From BOG-908 sp963850605 (GTDB lineage: Bacteria; Pseudomonadota; Alphaproteobacteria; Acetobacterales; Acetobacteraceae): 64,000 nucleotides of DNA. Both the position numbers and the translations under genes were made by a program. The stretch spans positions 62,001-126,000 of the forward strand of contig CAWKLX010000001.1 of the NCBI GenBank assembly GCA_963850605.1, given 5' to 3'. The notes under the pieces are model-generated. The model ran no database searches, was not told where the DNA came from, and was given only the letters and a program-made list of their open reading frames with translations. Positions 1-9,637 of the stretch are shown in pieces. The first letter of the stretch is position 1. Each line of letters begins with the position of its first letter.

Positions 1-21
1 CCGCGCCGCTTCCGAACCGGC

Positions 22-3000
22 ATGTCGGCATGTTTGGTGTGGGTCGCGTTCACATGCGCGTTGCCGGCACATGGGGCCGTGCCGCCGACCGCATCCGCCG
101 CAGGCGCGATGGAACAGCCGGACGTGGGAGCACGCTTCGCCGTCCACGATACGTTCGATCGCCTGGTGCTCTCGTTGCCGCCAGGTACCCAGGCCACATC
201 GCACCGATCGGGCGACACGGTGGTGTTGCAGCTGCCACGCTGCGGACGCGTCGTGCCGCCTTCCCACCGGGGGCGGCGGATACTCGGGCTCCAAGGCGTG
301 CCTGGGCAGGCAATACTGCAAGTCGCCCCGGGCGCGCGCGTGCGCACCTGGCGCCTCGGAGACCGGTTGGTTGTCGATGTGCTGAACGCCGCGGCGGTAT
401 CGGCACCCCAGTCCCTTGCGAATCCCGTCCCCATCCCGGCGGGCACGCCGCTTCGCGCCACGGAAGCCGCCCTGCCGGCATCCCTAGCGACGGCCGGCCC
501 GAGGGTTCCCGCCACACTCCCGGCCCCGCTTGCACGGCCGCCCGCTCCCGTCATCGCAACGCCTGTCCTACCGTCGGGTCCGGTAGGCCGGGCAGTGCCG
601 CCGCCGGTTGCCACCGGTATGCCGCCGGCGGGCGATGGCCGGAAAGTCGCCTCCCGCAGCATTGAGGCCGCAACATTCACATCCACCACTCCGGCGACAG
701 TCGCGAGGCCGGGCCAGCCCGCAACGCCCGATCAGGTCACGCCGCCACCTTCAAGCTCGGCGGTGCTGCCATTGGCGCGGGACGGAGACATAGACGGTCC
801 GGCCGTGCTGGTGCCCTGCCCGCGCGGGACGGGTGCGGCCGCTTTCGAACGCGCGGGCCAGGCGCACATCGTGTTCGACGAGGGCAAGGCGCTCGACCTG
901 AGTGCGCTGAAGGACGATCCGGTGTTCGGCGACATAAGCGAACAGGTTCTGACAGACGGGCTGGAATTGCGCCTTCACCTGCCGGCTGCCGGTCAGCTGC
1001 GGCTGCTGCGCCGTGCCGAGGGCTGGGCGTTGATCGTGACCACCTCCGCCCATCTTCCGGCTCTTCCGGACTTTGAGGGCCAGGCGCAGGGAGGCATACT
1101 CGCCCTGCGCGCCAAGGGCCCGGGTCGCGTTATCGGTACTGGCCGACGACGTCACCGGGAGCCGGCTATTCGCGGGAACCCAGACTGGTGACGGCCAGCG
1201 TATGCCGGCCGCCCATGCCGCTCCGGAATACAGCATCCTTGCGAGCTGGCTCGGCCTGGTCGTTGCGCCGAAATCGGATCGTTTAGTGATGCGAACGTCG
1301 CCGTCCGGCTTCGAACTGTCGGCGCAAACGCCGCCGGGATTGGTACTCGCGTGGTCGAAGGCCGGCGCGGTGAGCTGGCCCGACGGACGCGTGATGACGC
1401 GGCTGTTCGACCTGCCGGATCTGGCACCCGAAAGCTTGCACCGCCGACTTGGCCAAGCGCTGCGCGATGCGGCCCTGGCACCCAGGCCGGCTCGGTTCGG
1501 GCCGCGGCTGGCCGTGGCTCGAACCATGTTGGCCCAAGGCATGGATGTGGAGGCGGCGTCCGTGCTGCACACTGCCTTGGCGGACGATCCTGCCCACCTA
1601 GGCGAACCGGACGTGCAAGGACTGTCCGCGATTGCGGACTGGCTGTCCGCCAAGGCAGGCGGCGCGGAGGCGCCTCGCCCGAATTTCGACCCAGCACGGC
1701 TGGGCGGCAGTGACGAGGCGGTTCTGTGGCGTGCCTTGCTGCAACCCGCTACGCCTGACCCTGCGTCGCAGGCCGCGGTTTTGGCACCGGTCTGGCCGTT
1801 GATTTTCAGCTATCCGGCGCCTTTGCGCCGGCCGATGCTGCTGGCCGCATCCGACCTGTTGCAGCGCGGCGGACAGGCAGCCGCATGGGCCGCGCTGCTG
1901 GCCCAGACCGCCAACTCGGCACTCGACCTATCGCGTGCCGCATTGTTGCGGCAGCAGGGCAGAGACGAGGCTGCATTGGCACTGCTGGATCGTGTGGCTG
2001 CCAGGCCCGATCGCCTGGCGCGCGCCGAGGCGATGCAGCAGGCGGTCGAACTGCGCCTCGCCACAAAACGGCTGACTGCATCGGCAGCCGCGGACGCACT
2101 CGACCGCCAACTCTACGAATGGCGGGGTGACGGTCGCGAGCTGGCGTTGCGCATGCAAGCGGCGGCGTTGCGGGCGCAGGCGGGGGATTGGCGGGGCGCC
2201 CTGTCCAGACTGCGAGATGCCGAGCAGAGCTTTCCGGAGGCGCACACGGTCTTACATCAGGCTGAGGAGAAGACCGTCGCCGACCTCCTCGTCGAAGAGC
2301 ATGCCGACCAAACTCGCGAGCTTCGACTTGGTGAGTTTAGCCGAGGAAGCTGCCAACCTGTTCAGCTCCGCCGAGGTGGAGCGGCGGCTCGGCCCGATCC
2401 TGGTGGAGAAGCTGCTTGCGCTCGATCTTCCTGAACGGGCGGAGCCGATTTTACGCAAGTTGTTCGATCGCGCGCCAGACCGCGCCAGCAAGGCCGAGTA
2501 TGGGTTCGGCCTAGCAAGCCTGATTGCGGATCGGGGAGAGCCGCAGGCGGCCCTCGACGTGCTGAACTCGCCGGACGATGACGGCTTGGGGTCGAGCCTG
2601 ATTGAACGCAGGACATTGCTGCGGGCGCGCCTGCTCGGCGCAGCGGGGAAAGCCGATGAGGCGCTTGCCTTGCTGAAAGGCCGGCACGGCCCCGAGGCAA
2701 GTGACATCCAAGCCAATTTGTTTGAAAAACTTAACGATTGGACCGGCGCCTCGGCCGTCTTACAAGCAGCCACGCAGGAGCACGAGTTCACAAAGTTGCC
2801 GGAACAGGCACAGCGTGCGCTGATATTGCGGCTGGCCCGTGACGAAAACACCGCTCGCGACGTGGCCGGGCTGCGCGCATTGCATGAATCCCAGCATCTC
2901 CGTTTCGCATCGGGCGACGGCGCCGAGCTTTTCGCCATATTGACCGCGGATCCAGTCACGTCGGCGGCAGATTTGCCGCGCTCTGGGCGCGAGATCGCGA

Positions 3001-3047
3001 GCCTGCGCACCTTACCGACCAAGCTCGCCCAGCCGCATGCATTCTGA
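22..3047 (+). CDS. Secreted TPR-type repeat protein with N-terminal beta domain (two frameshifts)
   Basis: Read across two frameshifts this is one protein of about 1,000 residues. It begins with a signal peptide (MSACLVWVAFTCALPAHGA), then a beta-rich segment resembling an AMIN-like domain (FDRLVLSLPPG, residues about 45-120). A Pro/Ala-rich linker follows, then a long alpha-helical region of TPR-like repeats ending at 3047. The frame changes near 1116-1126, in a GGGCCCGGG run, and near 2305-2315, in GACCAAACTC. Each is cured by removing one base, and the residues on both sides join smoothly. It is probably a periplasmic scaffold protein, but I do not recognise a named family and its partner is unknown. 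The start at 22 has the signal peptide right behind it; a start upstream of the window cannot be excluded. Confidence 0.55.
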
Positions 3048-3091
3048 ACCCGGTGAGCCACAAACCTCGCTGTCTTCAAGATTTAGCTTGC

Positions 3092-3177
3092 ATGGGGGGG
3101 GTGCGCCCCCTATCTGACGCCTCCCGGCCCAAGGGGGCGAAAGCCCAACAGGTCATCTGCTGGTTTGGGGGTACGTG
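3092..3177 (+). promoter_or_regulatory. Structured leader between the TPR gene and speD
   Basis: Two hairpins can be drawn just before speD. The first pairs a run of G at 3096-3100 with CCCCC at 3106-3110. The second is GGGC-GAAA-GCCC at 3136-3147, a GNRA-capped stem. The first could end transcription of the upstream TPR gene, although no U-tract follows. I do not match either to a known SAM or polyamine riboswitch. A GGGGG at 3167-3171 lies close to the speD start and may act in ribosome binding. Confidence 0.3.
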
Positions 3178-3645
3178 ATGAACGCACTTGCTCAGCTGGG
3201 GATGGTCTCGGATTTCCCGAGCGATTGCCAGTCCAATGTTGTCTCTTTCCCGGAACATACGGGCGAGGAGAGAACGGATTACTTCGTCGAGAAGGACGGC
3301 ATGAAATTTGCCGGCACGCACCTTCTGATCGACCTTTGGGGTGCGCGTAACCTTGATCAGCCAGAGCTGATCGATCGTGCGTTGCGCGAAGGTGCAATCG
3401 TGGCAGGCGCCACGATACTGCATAGCCACTTCCACCATTTCACGCCGAATGGCGGCGTGTCGGGCGTGGTTGTGCTGGCGGAAAGCCACATCTCGATCCA
3501 CACATGGCCGGAGCGCGATTTCGCGGCGATCGACATTTTCATGTGCGGCGTCTGCGACCCAAGACGCGCAATCCCGATTCTGCAGGCTGCGTTTCATCCG
3601 GATCGCACGGATGTGGGCGAACAGCGACGCGGCCGTATTCGCTGA
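3178..3645 (+). CDS. speD: S-adenosylmethionine decarboxylase proenzyme
   Basis: Decarboxylates S-adenosylmethionine to supply the aminopropyl donor for spermidine synthesis. This is the short prokaryotic pyruvoyl class, about 155 residues. The self-cleavage region is clear: LAESHISIHTWPE, with the serine expected to become the pyruvoyl group at about residue 106. The flanking HSHFHHF and GGVSGVVVLAES motifs are also typical. ATG 3178 is preceded in frame by a GTG at 3175, so either could start translation. SpeE follows 172 bases downstream on the same strand, as expected for a two-step polyamine unit. The N-terminal 30 residues are longer than in minimal SpeD proteins. The gene is intact. 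Confidence 0.93.
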   Translation: MNALAQLGMVSDFPSDCQSNVVSFPEHTGEERTDYFVEKDGMKFAGTHLLIDLWGARNLDQPELIDRALREGAIVAGATILHSHFHHFTPNGGVSGVVVLAESHISIHTWPERDFAAIDIFMCGVCDPRRAIPILQAAFHPDRTDVGEQRRGRIR

Positions 3646-3817
3646 TCTGGTTGTCGTCTGCGCGCGGCGTTGGCTGCGCGCACATGACCTACCCATCACG
3701 CGGCAGTCGCGCCGGTTACAAAGCCGGCATCGTTCGCCTAAGGTGATCGATGCCAGTGGGCCGTCCGCCGAGTCCGGACGAACCGCTCGTCGATCAGGCG
3801 GTGCTTGAGGTGCGCTG

Positions 3818-4678
3818 ATGTCGGAAGCTTGGCTCGACGAGACCCTTTACCCGAATTGGGGGCAGCGCTTCCGTGTTAAGCGCGAACTCGCACGCGTGCA
3901 CAGCGCCTACCAGGACATTGCCGTGTTCGAGAGCCACGATCACGGCCGCGTCATGGTGCTCGACGGCTGCATCCAGATCACCGAGGGCGACGAGTTCGTC
4001 TATCAGGAGATGCTTGGCCACGTGCCGCTGCTCGCGCATGGCGATGCGAAGCGCGTGCTGATCATCGGCGCCGGCGATGGCGGCGTGCTGCGCCGGGTGT
4101 TGCTGCACCGGAATGTGATGTCCGCTGTGATGGTGGAAATCGATGGCGAGGTGATCCGCCTCGCCAAGGAATTCCTGCCCGGTATTGGCGGCCAAGCCTG
4201 GACCGACCCGCGCGCAACCATCCTGGTCGGTGACGGCATCGATTACGTCGCCTCCGCGCCGGCGGCGGCGTTCGACGTCATCATCGTCGACAGCACCGAT
4301 CCGATTGGGGTCGGCGAAATCCTGTTCACCGATGCATTCTATGCGGATTGCGCGCGGCTGCTCACCCCGGTTGGTCTGCTCGTTAACCAATGCGGCGTGC
4401 CCTTCATGCAACCCGAGGAGCTGACCCGCACCAGCGCGCGGCGCCGCGCGGTGTTCCCGCACGTGTCGGCATACGTCGCGGCGGTGCCGACCTACGTGGG
4501 CGGATTCATGACACTGGGCATCGCATCGCGCGACGAATCGTTTGCGCGCTGGCCGGTCGAAATCATCCGGCAGCGCGCGGCCGATCAGGGTGTGCTGGGA
4601 ACCAGCCTATACTGGACTCCGGAAATCCATGTCGGCAGCTTCAACCTGCCGCCCTATATCGCGCGCCTACTCAGCTGA
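3818..4678 (+). CDS. speE: Spermidine synthase (polyamine aminopropyltransferase)
   Basis: Transfers the aminopropyl group from decarboxylated SAM to putrescine, giving spermidine and 5'-methylthioadenosine. The protein of 286 residues has the standard fold order: an N-terminal beta domain (about 1-65) and a Rossmann methyltransferase-like domain. The latter shows the nucleotide-binding loop IIGAGDGGVLR (about residue 84), the acidic end of strand 2 (MVEIDGEV) and the catalytic-loop motif VDSTDPIG. It is full length and intact. Its last 25 bases overlap the 3' end of the convergent flhG gene. Its by-product is the substrate of MtnP, encoded 2 kb away on the other strand. Confidence 0.95.
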   Translation: MSEAWLDETLYPNWGQRFRVKRELARVHSAYQDIAVFESHDHGRVMVLDGCIQITEGDEFVYQEMLGHVPLLAHGDAKRVLIIGAGDGGVLRRVLLHRNVMSAVMVEIDGEVIRLAKEFLPGIGGQAWTDPRATILVGDGIDYVASAPAAAFDVIIVDSTDPIGVGEILFTDAFYADCARLLTPVGLLVNQCGVPFMQPEELTRTSARRRAVFPHVSAYVAAVPTYVGGFMTLGIASRDESFARWPVEIIRQRAADQGVLGTSLYWTPEIHVGSFNLPPYIARLLS

Positions 4679-5487
4679 TTGAGGGCCACATCCGGTCCAA
4701 ATAGTCGGTGGGCGACGGCACGCACATCCTCGGCCGCGGCGCAGGTGGGATGGCGGGTCAACAGCGGCATCTGCCGGCGGATAGTCTCGCGCACGTGGTC
4801 GTCGCGCCGAATGATGCCGGCCAGCTTCGGCTCGCGACCCAGGAATTGATCACACGCGCGCGCTAGCGTGGCGAAGGTGCGTTGGCCGGCCGCGATGCTG
4901 CCGGCCAGGTTGACCACGACATGCGCGTCCGGCGTGGCAGCCGCTCTGGCACAATCCGCGGCGTGCAGTTTCAACACTGCATAGGCGTCGGTCAGCGATG
5001 TCGGCTCATCGGTCACGACGACCAGCAGCTGGTCCGCCCAGCAGGACAGGCGCCGGTTGCCCCCGTCCACCCCCGCCCCGAGATCCAGCAGCAGAAAATC
5101 GTGTTCCTGGGTCTTCAAGCCCCCCAGCAAACCCTCCAACAATCCGGGATCGAGCGCGGAAAGCGTGCCCGAGCCGGACCGGCCGGGAAGAACCGAGAAG
5201 CCGCCAGGAACAAAACGGCTGATTGCCTGGCCGATCGTGGCACGACCAGCCAACACGGCGGCTAGGTCGATGGCGGGAGTCAGCCCCAACTGCACATCAA
5301 GGTTCGCCAACCCGAAGTCGCCATCAACCAGCAAGACGCGCCGCCCAGCCTCGGCCAAAGCATGCGAGAGGCTGATGGCGAGCCAGGTCTTGCCCACGCC
5401 ACCCTTGCCCGAAGCGACGGCCACGCGCACGGGACGGGCGCGGCCGGCGGTGCGAGAGGCCAGCATGGTTTCGGTAACGCTAGGCAT
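4654..5487 (-). CDS. flhG: FlhG/MinD-like ATPase
   Basis: A ParA/MinD-family ATPase that normally pairs with FlhF to set flagellar number and position at the cell pole. The deviant Walker A GKGGVGKT sits near residue 30, followed by LLVDGDFGLANLDVQLGL, which is characteristic of FlhG/FleN. ATG 5487 is preferred over GTG 5499 because a GGAG motif precedes it. The start region overlaps the end of flhF by 8 bases, so the two are probably translated together. The C-terminus overlaps speE tail to tail. A C-terminal amphipathic membrane-targeting helix is not obvious. No structural flagellar gene lies in the window. Confidence 0.82.
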   Translation of the reverse strand: MPSVTETMLASRTAGRARPVRVAVASGKGGVGKTWLAISLSHALAEAGRRVLLVDGDFGLANLDVQLGLTPAIDLAAVLAGRATIGQAISRFVPGGFSVLPGRSGSGTLSALDPGLLEGLLGGLKTQEHDFLLLDLGAGVDGGNRRLSCWADQLLVVVTDEPTSLTDAYAVLKLHAADCARAAATPDAHVVVNLAGSIAAGQRTFATLARACDQFLGREPKLAGIIRRDDHVRETIRRQMPLLTRHPTCAAAEDVRAVAHRLFGPDVALNQLSRRAI

Positions 5488-6505
5488 GCAGGTCTGCACT
5501 CCAGGTGTTGACAGCGCCCGTTCTGGCCGTGGGGAAGACGGGCGAGCGGTGGCGCGGAACTATCGAGTGGTTCTCGCAACTTCGTGGAGACACAGCGGCG
5601 CTCAATCGTGCGGCGAGGAGGGCTGGCGTCACGGGCTCTGGCGGCACCGTCGCGCAGGACGCGCCACAGCCAAGCGTAAGCGCCAGGTTGCCGGACTGCG
5701 CCGCCAGGACGATCCCGCCCACGCGGCGCGCGAGATCGAGCCGCGTCACCATCAGGCAGCCTACGCCGGCGCGCGAAAACGCCTCCGCCTGCTCGGCCGA
5801 TTCGACGGCGTCCTGGCCGGCCGCCATCACCAGGACCGGTTCTGCCTCCGCGGCTTCCGCAAGCTCGGCCAAGCTCTCCAATTCGGCGGCCGTGAAAGGG
5901 TTCAGCCCGGACGTGTCAATCAGCACCGGTCCGCCAGTCTGGCAAGCTGGCGTGGTCAGTGCTCGCCTCACCCTGGCCGGTGTGCTGGCCACCAATAGGT
6001 CGAGGCCGAGCAGGCGAGTGTAGGCGGCCAACTCCCCCGCGGCACCGGCACGCCGGCCGTCCGTGGTGATGATTGCCGGTTGTATGCCCGCGAGCACAAG
6101 CTGGGTTGCCAGCCGCGCTACCGACAGGGTCTTGCCGGCACCCGGAAGCCCGGTCAGCAGAAGGCGGCCCTCGGGTGGGTCGTTGGAAAATCCGCACGGC
6201 AGGTGACCGAAGCGCAGAAGCCCAGCTAAGCCGGCCGTCAGATCGGCTCCCCCGAGCTTGTCGGCGAGGCTGGCGGGCAAGCCCTGCCGGACAAGGTCTG
6301 CGTGCAGGTCGGGCGCTGCATTTCTCGCGGCCGATCGAGACGGCAGCAGGGTGGGTGCAGAATCGTCCGGATCGATGGCGGCTGTGAGCTCAACGCCTCC
6401 GCCCACGCGGCGGGTGGACAGAATCAGCGCCTCAGGCCCCAGTTCCGCGCGGACCTGCGACATGGCCTGCGCCACGGTGGCGGCACGGTAGAGTTTCAGG
6501 CGCAT
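5480..6505 (-). CDS. flhF: FlhF, SRP-like GTPase for flagellar placement
   Basis: An SRP54/FtsY-type GTPase that acts at the pole with FlhG. The N-terminus MRLKLYRAATVAQAMSQV is the usual FlhF basic start. GTPase motifs follow in order: G1 GLPGAGKT, a G2-region TTDGRRAGAAGEL, G3 DTSG and G4 TRLD (in place of TKxD). The protein has 341 residues. The last 35 or so after LAARLSAAVS do not resemble the family and may be a lineage-specific tail, or the result of a small indel. Its start overlaps the 3' end of mtnP by 74 bases. The usual partner flhA is not upstream; mtnP takes that place. Confidence 0.82.
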   Translation of the reverse strand: MRLKLYRAATVAQAMSQVRAELGPEALILSTRRVGGGVELTAAIDPDDSAPTLLPSRSAARNAAPDLHADLVRQGLPASLADKLGGADLTAGLAGLLRFGHLPCGFSNDPPEGRLLLTGLPGAGKTLSVARLATQLVLAGIQPAIITTDGRRAGAAGELAAYTRLLGLDLLVASTPARVRRALTTPACQTGGPVLIDTSGLNPFTAAELESLAELAEAAEAEPVLVMAAGQDAVESAEQAEAFSRAGVGCLMVTRLDLARRVGGIVLAAQSGNLALTLGCGASCATVPPEPVTPALLAARLSAAVSPRSCENHSIVPRHRSPVFPTARTGAVNTWSADLHA

Positions 6506-7430
6506 GCGATGGTTGTAAGGGCGGCATGGTTGCCAGAACGTTACATGCGTCTAGATCTCTTACGCGCAGCACCCGTCCGGCAACTGCATCCAGCCGGTCC
6601 ATCAGCACGGGGTCGCGGGCGGACTCTGGGGTGATAATCGCGTGATCCAGCGCGTGGTGGCACGCGAGCGTGCAAACAGGCCCGCCCGCTGCAAGCTTCG
6701 GGATCGCCCGCCGCAGTAGCGCCCGTGCACGTGCGGCGTTCTCGCTCATGACTGCCACGACAGCATCCACCGTCACGTGCTCATGGGTCTCGTGCCAGCA
6801 ATCGTAGTCGGTGACCATGGCGACAGTCGCGTAATGCAGCTCAGCTTCACGAGCCAGCTTGGCCTCTGGCATGTTGGTCATGCCCACGACATGGCAGCCC
6901 CAACTTCGGTAAAGCTCACTTTCGGCTTTGGTCGAGAACTGCGGTCCCTCCATGACCAGGTAGGTGCCTGATCTCGACACGGGTAGCCCGAGCTCAACGG
7001 CCGCGTCATACAGGACCCCGCCCAGCGCCGGGCAAACAGGGTGCGCCATCGACACGTGCGCGACGCAACCCTGGCCAAAAAAGCTCTTCTCGCGGGCGAA
7101 ACTACGATCGATGAACTGATCTACGATGACGAAATGCCCGGGTGGCAGGCGCTCCGCCAGGCTACCCACGGCGGAGAGGGAAATCACATGGGTGCAGCCG
7201 GCGCGCTTGAGCGCGTCGATGTTGGCGCGATAGTTCAGGTAGCTCGGCGAGAGCTTGTGCCCCCGCCCATGCCGCGGCAGGAACACGCACGCCACCCCGT
7301 CCAGCACGCCGTGCAGCAGCGCATCGGACGGTTCGCCCCAAGGTGAGGGCTGCCGGCGCCACTCGCGCCCTTCCAGCCCGTCGATGTCGTAGAGGCCTGA
7401 CCCGCCGATCACACCGATCGTGGGTAGCAC
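6432..7430 (-). CDS. mtnP: S-methyl-5'-thioadenosine phosphorylase
   Basis: Phosphorolyses methylthioadenosine to adenine and methylthioribose-1-phosphate. Family signatures are the N-terminal phosphate-binding IGVIGGSGLYD, FLPRHGRGHKLSPS, and the purine-site region GPQFSTKAES...VVGMTNMPEAKLARE. Translation starts at GTG 7430, three bases after the petC stop codon, so it is probably co-transcribed with petBC. Family members are usually about 290 residues. The 40 or so residues after LDAVAGRVL are extra and overlap the flhF start, so the true stop may have been displaced by a small indel. It disposes of the by-product of SpeE, encoded 2 kb away. Confidence 0.9.
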   Translation of the reverse strand: MLPTIGVIGGSGLYDIDGLEGREWRRQPSPWGEPSDALLHGVLDGVACVFLPRHGRGHKLSPSYLNYRANIDALKRAGCTHVISLSAVGSLAERLPPGHFVIVDQFIDRSFAREKSFFGQGCVAHVSMAHPVCPALGGVLYDAAVELGLPVSRSGTYLVMEGPQFSTKAESELYRSWGCHVVGMTNMPEAKLAREAELHYATVAMVTDYDCWHETHEHVTVDAVVAVMSENAARARALLRRAIPKLAAGGPVCTLACHHALDHAIITPESARDPVLMDRLDAVAGRVLRVRDLDACNVLATMPPLQPSHAPETLPCRHRGAGHVAGPRGTGA

Positions 7431-7433
7431 GAA

Positions 7434-8219
7434 TCAGTGTTCCTCGTCGTGGCTGCTCTTGTGCACGTCGGACCAGATCTGCTTTTTCACCAGGTAGGTG
7501 ACGCCGCACATCAGCGCCAGGAAGCCTACCATGCGCACGCCGAGATGCTTGCGCTGTTCCATCTCGGGGTTGCTGGCGTAGGTCAGGAAGGTAGCAACGT
7601 CCTTCGCCTCCTGGTCCAAGGTGGCCTTGGTGCCATCGGCATAGGTGACGGAGCCGTCCTGCAGCGGCGGCGGCATATGGATCTGGTGGCCCAGAAACCA
7701 CTTATTATAATACAGCCCATCCGGCACCTTCACGTCTGGCGGCGGCTGGACGTAGCCGATCATCAGCGCACGGATATAGTCGGCGCCGCCCTCGCGCGCC
7801 TTTTCAATGAGCGAATGGTCGGGTGGCAGGGCGCCGTTATTGGCGGCGCGGGCCGCCTTGTCGTTCGGATAGGGCGAGGCGAACGTGTCCGACGGCAGGC
7901 CAGGTCGCGTTGTGGGCTCGCCTTGATCGTTGAGGTCGCCCGGCACCGTCTTGCTGGCGGCGATCGCCCGTATCTGGGCAGGCGAGAGGCCGATGCCGGC
8001 CAGGTTGCGATAGCTCATCAGCTTCATCGAGTGGCACGAGGAACACACCTCGTTATAGACCTGGAAGCCGCGCTGGGCCGAGCCGCGGTCATAGGTGCCA
8101 AACGGCCCGCCAAAACTCCAGTTGACATGAGGGAGCGGCGGCATGCCTTCCTCGGCAGCGCGTGCGCCAGACGCGCCCATCGCTACCAGGGCGGCCGCGG
8201 CAAACAGGACGGGACGCAT
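7434..8219 (-). CDS. petC: Cytochrome c1 of the bc1 complex
   Basis: The heme-c subunit of ubiquinol:cytochrome c oxidoreductase; it passes electrons from the Rieske centre to soluble cytochrome c. It has a signal peptide (MRPVLFAAAALVAMGASGARA) and the heme-attachment motif CSSCH preceded by GFQVYNEV, about residue 50. A C-terminal membrane anchor follows (MVGFLALMCGVTYLV). ATG 8219 overlaps the petB stop as TGATG, which implies translational coupling. The open frame continues upstream of this start, but that part is out-of-frame petB sequence. The protein is 261 residues, normal for the family. Confidence 0.94.
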   Translation of the reverse strand: MRPVLFAAAALVAMGASGARAAEEGMPPLPHVNWSFGGPFGTYDRGSAQRGFQVYNEVCSSCHSMKLMSYRNLAGIGLSPAQIRAIAASKTVPGDLNDQGEPTTRPGLPSDTFASPYPNDKAARAANNGALPPDHSLIEKAREGGADYIRALMIGYVQPPPDVKVPDGLYYNKWFLGHQIHMPPPLQDGSVTYADGTKATLDQEAKDVATFLTYASNPEMEQRKHLGVRMVGFLALMCGVTYLVKKQIWSDVHKSSHDEEH

Positions 8220-9508
8220 CACGAGCGATCCATCGGCTTGGCGGCCGCACCGGACGGCAGCGGCCCGCCCCCGCCATGGCGCCCAGAATACTCCTGACGC
8301 AGCACAGGGCGGCTGATGCTCTCGGGCAGCGGCAATGGCACTTCGAAGAACCGGTAGAACGGCAGCAGGAAGAAGTGCGCGAAGTAGACGAAGGTGGCGA
8401 CCCGGCCCAGCGTCACATAGGGCTGCACCGGGTGGTGCGCGCCGACCACGCCCAGCACGAACATCGACACCACCATCAGCCGCAGCGACCAGCGATAGAT
8501 CGGCCGGAACCGCGCGCTGCGCACCGGCGAGGAGTCGAGCCACGGCAACACGTACCAAACCAAAATCGAGCCGAACATGGCGATCACGCCAATCAGCTTG
8601 CTCGGGATCGAGCGCAGGATCGCGTAGAATGGCAAGAAATACCATTCGGGAACGATCGCGTTGGGCGTCTGCAAGGGGTTCGCTGGAATGTAGTTGTCAG
8701 CTTCGCCGAACAAGTTCGGTACGAAGAAAATGATGGTCGCAAACACCAGGAAGTAGACGGCCATGCCGACACTGTCCTTGGCCGTGTAGTACGGGTGGAA
8801 AGGCAGCGTGTCCTGCTCGCTCTTGACGTCGATGCCGAGCGGGTTGTTGGACCCCGTGATATGCAGGGCCACCACGTGCAGGAACACCACGCCAGTGATC
8901 ACGAACGGCAGCAGATAATGCAGTGAGAAGAACCGGTTCAGCGTCGGGTTGGAGACCGAGAAGCCGCCCCAGAGCAGCGTTACGATCCAGTTGCCCACCA
9001 CGGGGATGGCACTGAACAGGTTGGTGATGACGGTAGCACCCCAGTAGCTCATCTGGCCCCAAGGGAGCACGTAGCCCATGAACGCGGTCGCCATCAGAAG
9101 CAGGAACAGGGTAACGCCGGTCATCCAAAGCAACTCGCGGGGCGCCTTGTAGCTGCCGTAGTACATGCCGCGGAAAATGTGAACATAGATGATGATGAAG
9201 AACATGCTGGCGCCATTCATGTGCGCATATCGCAGCAGCCAGCCGTAGTTCACGTCGCGCATGATGCGCTCGACACTGTCGAAGGCGCCAGCGGTCGAAG
9301 CGTTGTAGTTCATCGACAAGAAAATGCCCGATGCGATCATCACCATCAGGTTGATCGTCGCCAACGCACCGAAATTCCAGAAGTAGTTGAAGTTTTTCGG
9401 CGTCGGAAACGCGCCGTATTCCTTGCTCATCAGGGTAAACAGCGGCAGCCGCGTATCGACCCAGTTGATCACCGGGTTCTGAAAGGTGCTCTTGTGGAGG
9501 CCGGCCAT
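8219..9508 (-). CDS. petB: Cytochrome b of the bc1 complex
   Basis: The membrane subunit carrying two b hemes and both quinone sites of complex III. The N-terminus (TFQNPVINWVDTRLPLFTL) is typical, as are VLPWGQMSYWGATVITNLFS, the Qo-site PEWY motif (IVPEWYFLPFYAILR) and eight hydrophobic helices. About 429 residues. ATG 9508 is chosen because the conserved protein begins there; the frame extends 11 codons further. No Rieske iron-sulfur gene (petA) precedes it. The upstream neighbour is hemF on the opposite strand, 129 bases away, so petA must lie elsewhere. Confidence 0.95.
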   Translation of the reverse strand: MAGLHKSTFQNPVINWVDTRLPLFTLMSKEYGAFPTPKNFNYFWNFGALATINLMVMIASGIFLSMNYNASTAGAFDSVERIMRDVNYGWLLRYAHMNGASMFFIIIYVHIFRGMYYGSYKAPRELLWMTGVTLFLLLMATAFMGYVLPWGQMSYWGATVITNLFSAIPVVGNWIVTLLWGGFSVSNPTLNRFFSLHYLLPFVITGVVFLHVVALHITGSNNPLGIDVKSEQDTLPFHPYYTAKDSVGMAVYFLVFATIIFFVPNLFGEADNYIPANPLQTPNAIVPEWYFLPFYAILRSIPSKLIGVIAMFGSILVWYVLPWLDSSPVRSARFRPIYRWSLRLMVVSMFVLGVVGAHHPVQPYVTLGRVATFVYFAHFFLLPFYRFFEVPLPLPESISRPVLRQEYSGRHGGGGPLPSGAAAKPMDRS

Positions 9509-9637
9509 GATGGTCTGTCCCTGATGACGTGATCCGGGCACAGGTCTCCCGGGGGTTGCACCCTAATAGGGGGCGGATTTTGCGGGTGCAATTGGTGGCC
9601 TCGGCAAAAGCTGCGTCCCTGCCCTACATTGGCCGGC

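Noticed and set aside
3092..3177. SAM riboswitch upstream of speD
   Set aside because: The hairpins do not match any SAM or SAH riboswitch consensus I know.
8162..8926. Plus-strand open frame of 254 codons opposite petB/petC
   Set aside because: Antisense to conserved cytochrome genes, strongly biased to Arg/His, no ribosome-binding site.
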